Shown here: in pieces, positions 25,028-36,193 of the stretch
Numbering within the stretch: position 1 is the first letter of the stretch
Layout of the letters: every line of letters begins with the position of its first letter
Assembly: GCA_963695645.1 (NCBI GenBank)
Contig: CAVOHC010000017.1
Span: 186,001 to 250,000 of the forward strand
Length of the DNA: 64,000 nucleotides
Direction: 5' to 3'
DNA from: DATBGO01 sp963695645
GTDB taxonomy: Bacteria > Actinomycetota > Actinomycetes > Streptosporangiales > Streptosporangiaceae
Notes under the pieces: model-generated
Databases searched by the model: none
What the model was told of the DNA's origin: nothing
What the model saw: only the letters and a program-made list of their open reading frames with translations
Made by a program: the position numbers and the translations under genes

Positions 25028-25671
25028 TCAGACCGCGGCCCGGCCAAGGACCTGCCAGCCGATCTCATCCCACCTGGCCCCCCGGCCGTCAACCGTGAGC
25101 AGTCGCCGCATGACACCGGCGTCGCCGTAGAAGGCGAGCATCGACTCGGCAATCGTGACCCGGACCGCTGGACGGTCCAGGACCTCGACGTCATCGCCTG
25201 GCCCGACCTCGCCCTCGCCGAGCACCCGCAGGTAGGCGCCGGGCCGGCCTGGGCGAACCGCCTCACCCAGTGGTCCTCGCCCAGCCAGCCCGCGAAGGTG
25301 ACGCATGGCACCCGCGGGCTCGTGACCTGCACCACCGCGGTCCCCAGTCGCCAGGTCTCGCCGATGGCCGCGCCGGAAATGTCGAGCCCGGCCGTGGTGA
25401 TGTTCTCACCGAACATCCCGTCGCGCAGCTCGCGGCCGAGCTGCTCCACCCACCAGTCAAGATCCTCCCGGGCGTAGGCGTAGACCGCCTGCTCATACCC
25501 GCCATGATTGACCTTGTCGGCTTGCTCGTCGCCATCAAGCCCGAGCTTGACGACCCGGACCCTGGCGCGAGACGGGCGCTTGTCGATGGCGGTCCAGCCC
25601 AGCGTGCCGCCCATCGCCGGGGCGGCTTTCACCCGCCCCGTGCTGACCGCGATCACCCTTGCGTTGGCCAT
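25028..25671 (-). pseudogene. MOSC-domain protein, broken by a frameshift
   Basis: The frame from ATG 25671 encodes a MOSC start: VIAVSTGRVK, DKRPS, VKLGLDGDEQADKVNHGGYEQAVYAYAREDLDWW, FGENITTAG and SPRVPCVTFAGWLGEDHWVRRFAQAG, up to about 25256. Family similarity then continues in a different frame (RPGAYLRVLGEGEVGPGDDVEVLDRP to a stop at 25028). One base appears lost within the GC tract at about 25241-25256; read without correction, the first frame runs on into unrelated residues. MOSC proteins bind molybdenum-type cofactors or act on N-hydroxylated compounds. A true mutation and a sequencing or assembly error cannot be told apart here. Confidence 0.78.
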
Positions 25672-25718
25672 AAACCGCACCGTATCCGACCCTGGCCGAC
25701 CAGGGCGAACGCCGGCCG

Positions 25719-27560
<1,842 letters not shown>

Positions 27561-27793
27561 CCGCCAGGTGAGGGTACGTAGGGTCGGCTTCGCGATCGCC
27601 GTCTATGGTCGCATGCCCGCGACAGTGCCCAGGCCAGCCGGGCGCCATCCGGCCCTGCGTTTGAGTTGACGCGGCCGGCTCGGATAAGCTGCTTGTTCGC
27701 GTGCCCACGCGCGGGTGCCGGGCACACCACAGCGAGCCCGGACCGCGCACGGCAGCAACCTAACCCTGACTAGAACTCTAGCGAGGCTCTCGC

Positions 27794-28063
27794 GTGGCGA
27801 ACATTAAGTCCCAGATCAAGCGCAACAAGCAGAACGAGAAGGCGCGCCAGCGCAACAAGTCGGTCAAGTCGGCCCTGAAGACCTCGGTCCGCCAGTTCCG
27901 CGAGGCGGCCGACGCGGGCAACGTTGACGAGGCGACGAGCGCGATGCGCGCGGCCTTTGTCAAGCTGGACAAGGCCGCGAGCAAGGGCGTGATCCACAAG
28001 AATCAGGCCGCAAACCGCAAGTCCGCGATCGCCAAGCGCGCCGGGCAGCTGACGCACAGCTGA
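27794..28063 (+). CDS. rpsT: 30S ribosomal protein S20
   Basis: 89-residue basic primary 16S rRNA-binding protein of the 30S subunit. NIKSQIKRNKQNEKARQRNKSVKSALKT and the C-terminal HKNQAANRKSAIAKRA are typical. It starts at GTG (giving MANIKSQIK) with only a weak AGG upstream. It lies between divergent lepA and convergent holA, the standard place in actinobacteria. No promoter pair in 27561-27793 was convincing. Confidence 0.97.
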   Translation: MANIKSQIKRNKQNEKARQRNKSVKSALKTSVRQFREAADAGNVDEATSAMRAAFVKLDKAASKGVIHKNQAANRKSAIAKRAGQLTHS

Positions 28064-28094
28064 CCCGCCGGCCGGGCCAGCCGCACGTCACGGG

Positions 28095-29156
28095 TCAGGG
28101 TCGCGTCCGGCAGGCCGCGATGGTCTGGATCGCCAGCTCAAGCGCGTAGCCCGGGCTGGCGCTCTCCCCCTTGACCTGCGTGTCAGCCACCACGACCGCG
28201 CGGTGCGCCCGCGCGACGCCCTCCGGTGTCCAGCCCCTGAGTTGCTGCCGGACCCGGTCGATCTTCCACGGCGGCATGCCCAGCTCTCCGGCCAGCGCCT
28301 CGGCGGCCTTGCCCCGCGGCGCGCTGCCCACCCGGCCGAGGGCCCGGACACCCTGGGCGAGCGCGCTGCTGATCAGCACCGGAGATACGCCGGTAGCCAG
28401 CGCCCAGCGCAGTTGCTCAAGCGCGTCCGCGAGCTTGCCCTCGACGGCGCGATCGGCGACCGTGAAGCCGGTCGCCTCCGCCCTGCCCCGGTAGTACCTG
28501 GCCACGACCGGCTGGCTGATCACGCCGGTGGTGTCCGCCGCGAGCTGGCTGCATGCGGCCGATAGCTCGCGAAGATCATTTCCCACCGCATCGAGCAGCG
28601 CCCGCAGGCCGGCCTCGTCCGCTGATCTCCCGGCCCGGCCGAACTCCCCGCGGAGGAAATCAAGCCGCTCGCCGAACCGCCTCACAGTGGGACAGTTGAT
28701 CTTCCTGGCGCCGTCCTTGACCAGGCTCGCCAGCAGTGATTTTCCCTTGGCGCCCCCGTTGTGCGTGAGCACGATGACCACGCCGGATTCAGCCGCTGCG
28801 GTCAGCCTGACCAGTTCTGCCGCGACCTGGCTGCTGGCGTCCTGTATCGACCGGACGACGACGACGCTGCCGCCGCCGAACAGGGATGGGGCGGTAAGGC
28901 CAGACAGGTCGCCGGGCCGCAGGTCGGCGGCTCGCGCCTGGTGGATCTCGCCTGCGATGATAGCTGCCGCCTCGCCTGCTGCCGCCTCGCCTGCGCCTGC
29001 CGTGCCTGCCGCGGCTGCCGCGGCTGCGCCTGCCGCGCCGATAACGCCGCGGACGGCGCGCTCAACGAGCAGCTCTTCCTCTCCGACGATCAGCGTGACC
29101 GGCGGCACTGCGGCCGTGCCCGGGCCGCCCTGGGCGCCGGAGTCAGCTGAAGGCAT
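28095..29156 (-). CDS. holA: DNA polymerase III delta subunit
   Basis: Clamp-loader subunit that opens the beta clamp. 353 residues. N-terminal PVTLIVGEEELLVERAVRGVI, then ATPase-like core blocks (SVVVVRSIQ, VIVLTHNGGAKGKSLL) and the C-terminal ALAQGVRALGRV, LGMPPWKIDRVRQQLRGW and VKGESASPGYALELAIQTIAA. An Ala/Gly/Glu run (about residues 40-65) is an odd low-complexity insertion. ATG 29156 is taken as start; the frame stays open to 29435, but that part looks non-coding. ComEC, the usual upstream neighbour, is absent; hutI lies there instead. Confidence 0.9.
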   Translation of the reverse strand: MPSADSGAQGGPGTAAVPPVTLIVGEEELLVERAVRGVIGAAGAAAAAAAGTAGAGEAAAGEAAAIIAGEIHQARAADLRPGDLSGLTAPSLFGGGSVVVVRSIQDASSQVAAELVRLTAAAESGVVIVLTHNGGAKGKSLLASLVKDGARKINCPTVRRFGERLDFLRGEFGRAGRSADEAGLRALLDAVGNDLRELSAACSQLAADTTGVISQPVVARYYRGRAEATGFTVADRAVEGKLADALEQLRWALATGVSPVLISSALAQGVRALGRVGSAPRGKAAEALAGELGMPPWKIDRVRQQLRGWTPEGVARAHRAVVVADTQVKGESASPGYALELAIQTIAACRTRP

Positions 29157-29274
29157 GCACGCAGCATGCCATGGAATCCCGGGTACCGGCCGCCAGGCTT
29201 GCCAACCGAAATGTCCCACCGACATGCCGACGTCGGCAAGATGCCTTGACGAGCGCCTGGTGCCGTCGCGGAAC

Positions 29275-30486
29275 CTAGCCCGCCACCGGCTCGCCGCCGC
29301 GCCATACGCGAAGCGGCTTGAGGCCGTAGGCCCACGCGAAGGCGCCCTCGTGATCGGCATCCCAGGCAACGATGTCGGCGTACCTGCCGCGCACCATCGC
29401 GCCCCGGTCCGGCGCGCGCAGCGCCCGCGCGCCACCCAGAGTGGCCGCCCTGAGCGCCTCCGTGACGCTCATGCCGAAGTGCGTCACGGCGAGGGCGATG
29501 ATGAGCGGCATTGAGGTGATCCCGTTCCCGCCCGGCGAGTGATCGGAACCGAGAGCCACAGCCACGCCCTTGTCGAGCAGCGACCTGACCGGCGCGGTCC
29601 GCCCCGTCTGCAGCGCGGTCGCCGGGCAGACCACCGCCGCCACGCCGGCCTGGGCGAGCGCGGCCACGTCGTCATCATCGGCTTCATGCAGCAGGTCGGC
29701 TGAGGCGCAGCCGAGCTCTGCCGCGAGGCGAACCGCCGCGTTGCTCAGCTCCCCGCACGCATGCAGCCGGGGCAGCAGGCCGGCAACGCGGCCGGCGCCG
29801 AGTACCCAGCTGGCTTCCCGCTCGGTGAAGCGGCCGTCGTCGCAGTAGACATCGACGCTGTCGGCGCCCGCCATGGCCGCGTCAGCGCACCAGGTGCTGA
29901 CCGCGTCCACGTAGTCGTGCCGCCGCCCGAAGTACTCCGGCGGCACTGCGTGCGCCGCCAGGAATGTCACGTGCACGCGCGGCATCCCTGGCTCGTCCTG
30001 CAGTGACCGCAGCATCCGGACGTCCGCGAGTTCGCCGTCCCTGGTCAGGTGGTATCCGGTCTTCGCCTCGATCGTGGTGGTGCCGGTCAGCAGCCAGCCG
30101 CGCAGCCGCTCCCGCACCCCGTTGCAGAGCGTCCACGGGTCCGTTCCCCTTGTGACGGTCACGGTGGACGCCAAGCCGCCGCCCGCAGCGGCGATCTCGG
30201 TGGCCGACGACCCGCTGGAGCGCATGGCAAGCTCCGCCCAGCGGTTGCCCGCGTAGACGGGATGCGTGTGCGCGTCGATCAGGCCGGGTGTAACCAGGGC
30301 CCCGTTGAGATTCTCCACGTGGTCGACGTCGACGATGTCCTCGAGCACCCCAGGGATGCTTCCGGGCAGCTCAGCAGCAGGACCGACCCAGGCTATGCGG
30401 TCATCGTGCGCAACTATGGCGGCGTTGCTCCAGATCTCGGAGCCGGTCCACAGCCGACCGATGTTGGTCAGCAGCCGGACAGTCAT
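29275..30486 (-). CDS. hutI: Imidazolonepropionase
   Basis: Metal-dependent amidohydrolase that converts imidazolone-5-propionate to N-formimino-L-glutamate in histidine breakdown. 403 residues. DAHTHPVYAGNR holds the metal-binding HxH (about residues 71-73). TIEAKTGYHLTRDGE, HVTFLAAHAVPPE and ALGSDHSPGGNG (metal-binding Asp) are HutI signatures. ATG at 30486 gives the family start TVRLLTNIGRLWT. No hutU, hutH or formimidoylglutamate deiminase gene is in the window. Confidence 0.92.
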   Translation of the reverse strand: MTVRLLTNIGRLWTGSEIWSNAAIVAHDDRIAWVGPAAELPGSIPGVLEDIVDVDHVENLNGALVTPGLIDAHTHPVYAGNRWAELAMRSSGSSATEIAAAGGGLASTVTVTRGTDPWTLCNGVRERLRGWLLTGTTTIEAKTGYHLTRDGELADVRMLRSLQDEPGMPRVHVTFLAAHAVPPEYFGRRHDYVDAVSTWCADAAMAGADSVDVYCDDGRFTEREASWVLGAGRVAGLLPRLHACGELSNAAVRLAAELGCASADLLHEADDDDVAALAQAGVAAVVCPATALQTGRTAPVRSLLDKGVAVALGSDHSPGGNGITSMPLIIALAVTHFGMSVTEALRAATLGGARALRAPDRGAMVRGRYADIVAWDADHEGAFAWAYGLKPLRVWRGGEPVAG

Positions 30487-30719
30487 CGCTGCGCACCCGT
30501 ACGGCCTGGGGCGCCCCGGGCAACGATCCGGTTGGCCATGAACGGTCACCTGCCACGACTCGTGCCTGATGGTGATACACCGGCAAAGACCCAGTGAAGC
30601 GGATAGCGCGCTGCACCACAAGATGGAACTCTGCGGATGCGGCACCAACATATCGGTGCAGTCACGCTATTGCACCAGAGGGTCCATGTACAGGGCCCTT
30701 CTGATGTGGTTTGAGACCA

Positions 30720-30827
30720 GCAATGGCTGCGGCCTGAGTACGCACGTCGCACGGCTGCCTGAACGGTCAGCCAGCACAGACTCACGGTGGCACAGCTGCC
30801 TGAACGGTCAGCCAGCACAGCCATTGC
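30720..30827. repeat. Inverted repeat enclosing a duplicated 26-bp direct repeat
   Basis: GCAATGGCTG (30720-30729) and its exact complement CAGCCATTGC (30818-30827) bracket the block. Inside are two identical 26-base copies, GCTGCCTGAACGG...CAGCACAG, at 30754-30779 and 30795-30820 (period 41). The second direct copy overlaps the right arm by three bases. Confidence 0.75.
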
Positions 30828-30979
30828 CGGGTATGATGATGGCTCCAATGATCTCTCCTGGCCGATATTTCACAATTTGCTGATCGCTAATTGTCGTATA
30901 TCAGCCAGGCATCATTGCGCGCGCCGATATGGGGCCGGATCCAATGACCGCGTGCCGACGGTGCCCGTCGGGCAGCCAA

Positions 30980-31200
30980 GCAGCAGCCGAGCCGGGCCAG
31001 GGCCAGCCGGGCCGGGCCGGGCCGGGCCGGCAGAGCCAAGGCCAGCCGAGCCCGGGCCAGCCGGCCAGGGCCAGCCGAGCCGAGCCGGGCCAGCCGGCCA
31101 GGGCCAGGCCGAGCCGAGCCGGGCCAGCCGGCCAGGGCCAGCCGAGCCGGGCCAGCCGGCCAAGGCCAGCCGAGCCGGGCCAGCCGGCCGACCAGCCCAG
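30980..31200. repeat. GC-rich degenerate tandem repeat field
   Basis: About 220 bases built almost entirely of GCCAG, CCGAG and CCGGG words. The best unit is about 28 bases, GCCGAGCCGGGCCAGCCGGC followed by CAGGGCCA, and is seen at least four times (about 31050-31190) with small changes. It lies just downstream of hflX. A protein reading would be Pro/Ala/Gly/Ser-rich and is not supported. Confidence 0.7.
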
Positions 31201-31223
31201 GCCAGGGCGCCGAGCCGGGTCCG

Positions 31224-32669
31224 TCAGCGCAGCGGCTGTGGCTCAGGCAGGCGCGTCAGTTCGGCGGCCAGCCCGGGCGGCACGCGCGCCGTCAGCTCGG
31301 TGCCGTACTGCCCGTGCTGGACCTCCAGCACCTCGCCTTCGGCGTGCGCACGGGACAGCAGGTCACCGCGATCATAGGGGACCATCACATTGACCTGGCG
31401 ATACTGCCGAGGCAGCAGCCGCTCAATTTCGGCAAGCAGCTCGCTGATCCCGGCACCGGTGCGCGCGGAGACGATCACCGAGCCGCGTTCGGCGCGACGG
31501 AGCCCCTCCAGGTCGATCGGATCAGCCGCGTCCGCCTTGTTGACCACCACGAGCTCGGTCACGTCGGCGGCACCGATCTGGCCGAGCACGTCGCGAACGG
31601 CCGCGAGCTGGGCGCGCGGGTCGGCGTCCGAGCCGTCGACGACGTGCAGGATCAGGTCGGCATCCGCGACCTCTTCCAGGGTCGAGGAGAAGGCGTCCAC
31701 CAGCTGATGCGGGAGGTGGCGCACGAACCCGACCGTGTCCGTCAGCGTGAACGGCCAGCCGGATGGGGTCCTGGCCCGCCGGACCGCCGGGTCGAGCGTG
31801 GCGAACAGCGAATCGTCGACCAGTACGTGGGCGCCGCTCAGCCGGTTGAGCAGGCTGGATTTGCCGGCGTTGGCGTAGCCGGCGATCGCGACCGAAGGCA
31901 CCGCACGCCGTCGCCGCTGGCTGCGCTGGACGCCGCGCCCCACCGACATCTCCGCGATCTCGCTGCGCAGTTTCGAAATACGCGCCCTGATCCGGCGCCG
32001 GTCGGTCTCGATCTTCGTCTCGCCAGGCCCGCGGGTGCCGATGCCGCCGCCACCTGCCACCCGGCCGCCTGCCTGCCTGGACAGCGACTCGCCCCAGCCG
32101 CGCAGCCTTGGCATCAGGTACTGGAGCTGGGCCAGCTCGACCTGCGCCTTGCCCTCCTTGCTCCGGGCGTGCTGGGCAAAGATGTCCAGGATCAGCGCCG
32201 TCCGGTCGATGACCTTGACCTGCACGATCCCCTCAAGCCTGCGCAGCTGGCTGGCGGTCAGCTCGCCGTCGCAGATCACCGTGTCCGCGCCTGATGAGGC
32301 GACAAGATCAGCCAGTTCGGCTGCCTTCCCCGCGCCGACGTACGTCGCGGCGTCGGGCCTGCCGCGGCGCTGGATGAGGCCGTCAAGCACCTCGGAGCCA
32401 GCGGTCTCGGCCAGCCGCGACAACTCGCGTAGCGAATTCTCCGCGCCCGCGAGCGTCCCCTCGGTCCAGACGCCCATGAGCACCACGCGCTCCAGCCGCA
32501 GTGCCCGGTACTCGACCTCGGTAACATCCTGGAGCTCGGTAGAAAGACCTGCCACCCGCCGCAGCGAGTGCCTGTCCTCCAGGTCCAGCTGGCCCGCATC
32601 CGGATCATGCTGGCTGCCGTCGAGCTCGTCCCCGCCATCGGCGGGGTGTACGTCATGCAGAGCAGTCAT
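31224..32669 (-). CDS. hflX: GTPase HflX
   Basis: Ribosome-associated GTPase that splits stalled 70S ribosomes, often in heat or antibiotic stress. 481 residues. The HflX N-domain includes EEVLDGLIQRRGRPD-like text and the conserved GGRVAGGGGIGTRGPGETKIETDRR (about residues 200-225). G1 is GYANAGKSSLLN (about residue 265), G3 DTVGFVRHLPHQLV (about residue 310) and G4 NKAD. ATG has AGGTAGG six bases upstream. It is divergent from malate synthase across a 300-base region (32670-32969) in which I see no gene. Confidence 0.94.
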   Translation of the reverse strand: MTALHDVHPADGGDELDGSQHDPDAGQLDLEDRHSLRRVAGLSTELQDVTEVEYRALRLERVVLMGVWTEGTLAGAENSLRELSRLAETAGSEVLDGLIQRRGRPDAATYVGAGKAAELADLVASSGADTVICDGELTASQLRRLEGIVQVKVIDRTALILDIFAQHARSKEGKAQVELAQLQYLMPRLRGWGESLSRQAGGRVAGGGGIGTRGPGETKIETDRRRIRARISKLRSEIAEMSVGRGVQRSQRRRRAVPSVAIAGYANAGKSSLLNRLSGAHVLVDDSLFATLDPAVRRARTPSGWPFTLTDTVGFVRHLPHQLVDAFSSTLEEVADADLILHVVDGSDADPRAQLAAVRDVLGQIGAADVTELVVVNKADAADPIDLEGLRRAERGSVIVSARTGAGISELLAEIERLLPRQYRQVNVMVPYDRGDLLSRAHAEGEVLEVQHGQYGTELTARVPPGLAAELTRLPEPQPLR

Positions 32670-32969
32670 TTACCTACCTAAGTTCGGCATCAAGGCGGAC
32701 CGCACGCGGTATCAGCCGCGTGGTGCCGCTCGGCAGTTGAGAAATCGATCGTGCCACGCGATGCTTGGATACTTCACCTGGTTAACACCGCGGCAGCCCT
32801 CGTTGTGCCCGTTGCGCCGGCAGTGCGACGGCCGGCGACAGCTGCGGGTGATCGACTTGGCCTGGCGGCGCCCGCGCAGCTTTGACCCGTGGCGAGCAGC
32901 CCGTTAGCGTCATCGTGACCGGCCGCGCCAGGCAGGCCGGCCGCCGGCCGCTCGGGAGGAGCAGGAAGC

Positions 32970-34574
32970 GTGAAGGAAATTGAGGGTGTGGAGATCACGG
33001 GCAAGCCCGGTGACCGGTACGACGAGATCCTCACCCCCCAGGCAATTGGCCTGGTAGCTGCGTTGCAGCGGGAGCTCGGCGGCAGGCGCGCCGAACTTCT
33101 CGCGGCCAGGGCACGTCGGCAGGATGAGCTCTCGGCCGGCGCGATGCTGGACTTCCTTGCCGATACCCGCGCGATCAGGGAGGACGGGTCCTGGCGGGTC
33201 GCCGCGCCTGCGCCTGGCCTGGTCGACCGGCGGGTCGAGATCACCGGGCCGACCGACAAGAAGATGACCATCAACGCGCTGAACTCGGGTGCCAAGGTGT
33301 GGCTCGCCGACTTCGAGGACGCAAATACGCCGCTATGGGACAATATGGTCACCGGCCAGCTTAACCTCAAGGACGCGCTGGACCGGAAGATCGACTTCAG
33401 CAGCGCCGACGGCAAGTCCTACCGGCTCGGGCCGACCGGGGAGCTGGCCACTGTCGTGGTGCGGCCGCGTGGCTGGCACCTGGACGAGAAGCACCTGCTG
33501 GTCGACGGGCAGCGGGTCTCCGGCAGCCTGTTCGACTTCGGGATGTACTTCGCCCATTGTGCCCGGCGCCAGCTGGACGCGGGCAAGGGCCCATATTTCT
33601 ACCTGGCCAAGCTGGAAAGCCATCTGGAGGCGCGGCTCTGGAACGACGCCTTCAACCTGGCTCAGGACGCCCTCGGAGTGCCGCGCGGCACGGTCAGGGC
33701 GACCGTGCTGATCGAGACGATCCCGGCGGCGTTCGAGATGGAGGAGATCCTCTATGAGCTCAGGGACCACAGCGCCGGCCTGAACGCGGGCCGCTGGGAC
33801 TACCAGTTCAGCATCATCAAGAAATTCCGGACCAGGGGCCGGGAGTTCCTGCTGCCCGAGCGGAACGCGGTGACCATGACCGCGCCGTTCATGCGCGCCT
33901 ACACCGAGCTGCTCGTCAGCACCTGCCACCGGCGCGGCGCTCACGCGATGGGCGGGATGGCCGCGTTCATCCCGAGCAGGCGCGACCCGGAAGTTAACGT
34001 CAAGGCGCTGGCCAAGGTCCGCGAGGACAAGGCTAGGGAGTCGCGCGATGGCTTCGACGGCTCCTGGGTCGCCCACCCTGACCTGGTCCCGCTCTGCCGC
34101 GAGGTCTTTGACGGCGTGCTCGGCGACGCGCCCAACCAGCTGGGCAAGCTCCGTGACGACGTGCACGTCACCGCTGCCGACCTGCTGGCCATCGACAAGA
34201 CTCCCGGCGAGATCACCGAGGCCGGGCTGCGCAATAACATCAGCGTGGGCCTGCAGTACCTGGCCAACTGGCTGGAAGGCACCGGCGCTGTGGCCATCTT
34301 CAACCTGATGGAGGACGCGGCGACCGCGGAGATCTCCCGGTCGCAGATCTGGCAGTGGCTGCACAACGACGTGACCCTGGCCGAAGGCCCGAAGGTCACC
34401 ACGGAGCTGGTCGAACGGCTCATCGGCGAGGAAATCGCCGCTATCAGGGAGCAGGCAGGCGCGGCATTCGACGCGGTCGGGTACGAGCAGGCCGTCGCGC
34501 TGTTCAAGGAGGTCGCGCTGGCAGACGATTACGCCGAGTTCCTGACGATCCCGGCCTACGAGCGGATGCCTTAG
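32970..34574 (+). CDS. aceB: Malate synthase A
   Basis: Condenses glyoxylate with acetyl-CoA to malate. 534 residues, the A-type length. Signature stretches: KVWLADFEDANTPLW (about residues 110-125), VLIETIPAAFEMEEILYELRDHSAGLNAGRWDYQFSIIKKF (about residues 248-290) and the C-terminal NLMEDAATAEISRSQIWQWLHN with the catalytic Asp/Glu region. GTG at 32970 has GGGAGGA about 10 bases upstream. glcDEF follows on the same strand, so glyoxylate made from glycolate can be drained straight to malate. No isocitrate lyase gene is in the window. Confidence 0.96.
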   Translation: MKEIEGVEITGKPGDRYDEILTPQAIGLVAALQRELGGRRAELLAARARRQDELSAGAMLDFLADTRAIREDGSWRVAAPAPGLVDRRVEITGPTDKKMTINALNSGAKVWLADFEDANTPLWDNMVTGQLNLKDALDRKIDFSSADGKSYRLGPTGELATVVVRPRGWHLDEKHLLVDGQRVSGSLFDFGMYFAHCARRQLDAGKGPYFYLAKLESHLEARLWNDAFNLAQDALGVPRGTVRATVLIETIPAAFEMEEILYELRDHSAGLNAGRWDYQFSIIKKFRTRGREFLLPERNAVTMTAPFMRAYTELLVSTCHRRGAHAMGGMAAFIPSRRDPEVNVKALAKVREDKARESRDGFDGSWVAHPDLVPLCREVFDGVLGDAPNQLGKLRDDVHVTAADLLAIDKTPGEITEAGLRNNISVGLQYLANWLEGTGAVAIFNLMEDAATAEISRSQIWQWLHNDVTLAEGPKVTTELVERLIGEEIAAIREQAGAAFDAVGYEQAVALFKEVALADDYAEFLTIPAYERMP

Positions 34575-34687
34575 AGCCCCGATCGTGCCGACCGTGACGA
34601 GTCCTCGGTGCAGATGGGCCGGAACTCGCCGCGATCACGGGAAACTCTCAGCGCGGTGGGAACGCTGAGGGTAGGAGGCCACGAGCC

Positions 34688-36142
34688 ATGACCGAGCTGC
34701 TAATGCCGCGCATGACCGAGATATGCGGGCCGGACGGCGTCGTCAGCGACCCGATCCAGCTGCGCACCTACGAGTGTGACGGCCTGACGTCGCACCGCTG
34801 CAGCCCGGGCCTTGTGGTACTGCCGCAGACCGCCGGCCAGGTAGCCGCCGTCGTACGGGAATGCGCGCGGGCTGGTGTCCCCTTCGTAGCACGCGGCTCA
34901 GGCACCGGCCTGTCCGGCGGGGCGCTGCCGGCCGCGGACGGCGTCCTGATCGTCACCTCCCGGATGCGGAACATCATCATGATCGACGCAGCCAGCCGCC
35001 GGGCGATCGTGGAGCCGGGAGTCACCAATCTGGCCGTGAGCAAGGCCGCGGAATCGTTTGGCCTGTTCTATGCCCCTGATCCATCCAGCCAGGTCATCTG
35101 CTCGGTCGGCGGCAATGTCGCGGAAAACTCGGGCGGAGCACACTGCCTGAAGCACGGCTTCACCGTGCATCACGTGACCGGCCTCGAGATCGTTACCCCG
35201 CAGGGCGAGCTGACCTGGCTCGGTGACGGCACCGGCGCGGCACCCGGGTATGACCTCGTCGGCGCGTTCACCGGGTCGGAGGGCACGCTCGGCATCGTCA
35301 CCAAGATCGTCGTGAAGCTGACCAGGATTCCTGAATCGGTGACGACGCTGCTGGCCGCGTTCGCGACCATGGGGGCGGGCGGCAGTGCCGTGTCGGCCAT
35401 TATCAGCGCGGGGATCCTGCCCGGCGCGATCGAGATGATGGATGCTCTGGCGATCGAGGCCGCCGAGGCAGCCGTGGCCTGCCGCTACCCCGAAGGTGCT
35501 GCCGCGGTCCTCATCGTGGAGCTGGACGGGCCCGAGTCCGACGTGGCGGCCGAGACGGCGGCGGTGCGGGCCATCTGCGAGCAGGCGGGCGCCTATGAGA
35601 TCCGCGCGGCCGCGGGCGCCGCCGAGCGCGCGGCGATCTGGGCCGGGCGCAGGTCCGCGTTCGCGGCCGTCGGCCGGATCAGCCCGGCCTACATCGTGCA
35701 AGATGGCGTGGTGCCGCGCACCGCGCTGCCGCAGGTACTCGACCGGATCGCGGAGATGTCAGCGGCCGCGGGCATCAGGGTCGCCAATGTTTTCCATGCC
35801 GGCGACGGCAACCTGCACCCGCTCGTGCTGTTCGATGACTCACTCCCCGAGGCGTGCGCCGCGGCCGAGGTGCTGTCCGGCGCCATCCTCGACGCGTGCA
35901 TCGAATACGGCGGCTCCATCACCGGCGAGCACGGCGTTGGCGTGGACAAATCCAGGTACCTGCCGAAGATGTTCGGTGCCGACGACCTTGACACGATGCA
36001 GCTGCTGCGGTGCGCGTTCGACCCAGCAGGCCTGTGCAATCCGGGCAAGATCTTCCCGACGCCGCGGTTGTGCGGCGAGGTGCCCGGAATCCGCAAGAGC
36101 CCGCATCCGCTAGTGGCGGCGGGGAAAATGGACCAGTTCTGA
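34688..36142 (+). CDS. glcD: Glycolate oxidase subunit GlcD (FAD-linked)
   Basis: FAD subunit of the membrane-associated glycolate dehydrogenase (glycolate to glyoxylate). 484 residues. FAD-binding type 4 domain with VARGSGTGLSGGALPAADG (about residues 60-78), SVGGNVAENSGGAHCLKHG (about residues 139-157) and GSEGTLGIVTKI. The C-terminal oxidase domain has NVFHAGDGNLHPLVLFD and GGSITGEHGVGVDK. AGGAGG lies nine bases before the ATG at 34688. First gene of glcDEF, 113 bases after malate synthase. Confidence 0.94.
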   Translation: MTELLMPRMTEICGPDGVVSDPIQLRTYECDGLTSHRCSPGLVVLPQTAGQVAAVVRECARAGVPFVARGSGTGLSGGALPAADGVLIVTSRMRNIIMIDAASRRAIVEPGVTNLAVSKAAESFGLFYAPDPSSQVICSVGGNVAENSGGAHCLKHGFTVHHVTGLEIVTPQGELTWLGDGTGAAPGYDLVGAFTGSEGTLGIVTKIVVKLTRIPESVTTLLAAFATMGAGGSAVSAIISAGILPGAIEMMDALAIEAAEAAVACRYPEGAAAVLIVELDGPESDVAAETAAVRAICEQAGAYEIRAAAGAAERAAIWAGRRSAFAAVGRISPAYIVQDGVVPRTALPQVLDRIAEMSAAAGIRVANVFHAGDGNLHPLVLFDDSLPEACAAAEVLSGAILDACIEYGGSITGEHGVGVDKSRYLPKMFGADDLDTMQLLRCAFDPAGLCNPGKIFPTPRLCGEVPGIRKSPHPLVAAGKMDQF

Positions 36143-36193
36143 CATGTCGGCTTCGGACAGGCCGGCATCGGACAGGCCGGCATCGGACATGTC
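36141..36193. repeat. 15-bp tandem repeat flanked by GACATGTC copies
   Basis: CGGACAGGCCGGCAT occurs twice in tandem (36154-36168, 36169-36183). The pair is flanked by the palindrome GACATGTC at 36141-36148 and 36186-36193, in the glcD-glcE gap. Confidence 0.75.

Larger units (their letters stand above)
30487..31223. other. 737-base gap between hutI and hflX with stacked repeats
   Basis: No gene supported. It holds the inverted/direct repeat block at 30720-30827, an AT-richer stretch at about 30860-30915, and the GCCAG/CCGAG repeat field at about 30980-31200 next to the hflX stop. Apparent reading frames through it are repetitive and low in family-like sequence. Confidence 0.6.

Noticed and set aside
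27664..27690. TTGACG...TAAGCT as rpsT promoter
   Set aside because: The spacer is only about 13 bases, too short for a sigma-70-type promoter.
30980..31200. CRISPR-like array
   Set aside because: Units are continuous and degenerate with no unique spacers, and no cas genes are present.
30787..31377. 196-residue reading frame through the GCCAG/CCGAG repeats
   Set aside because: Composition is Pro/Ala/Gly/Ser repeat with no start signal, and it runs antisense into hflX; better explained as non-coding repeat DNA.
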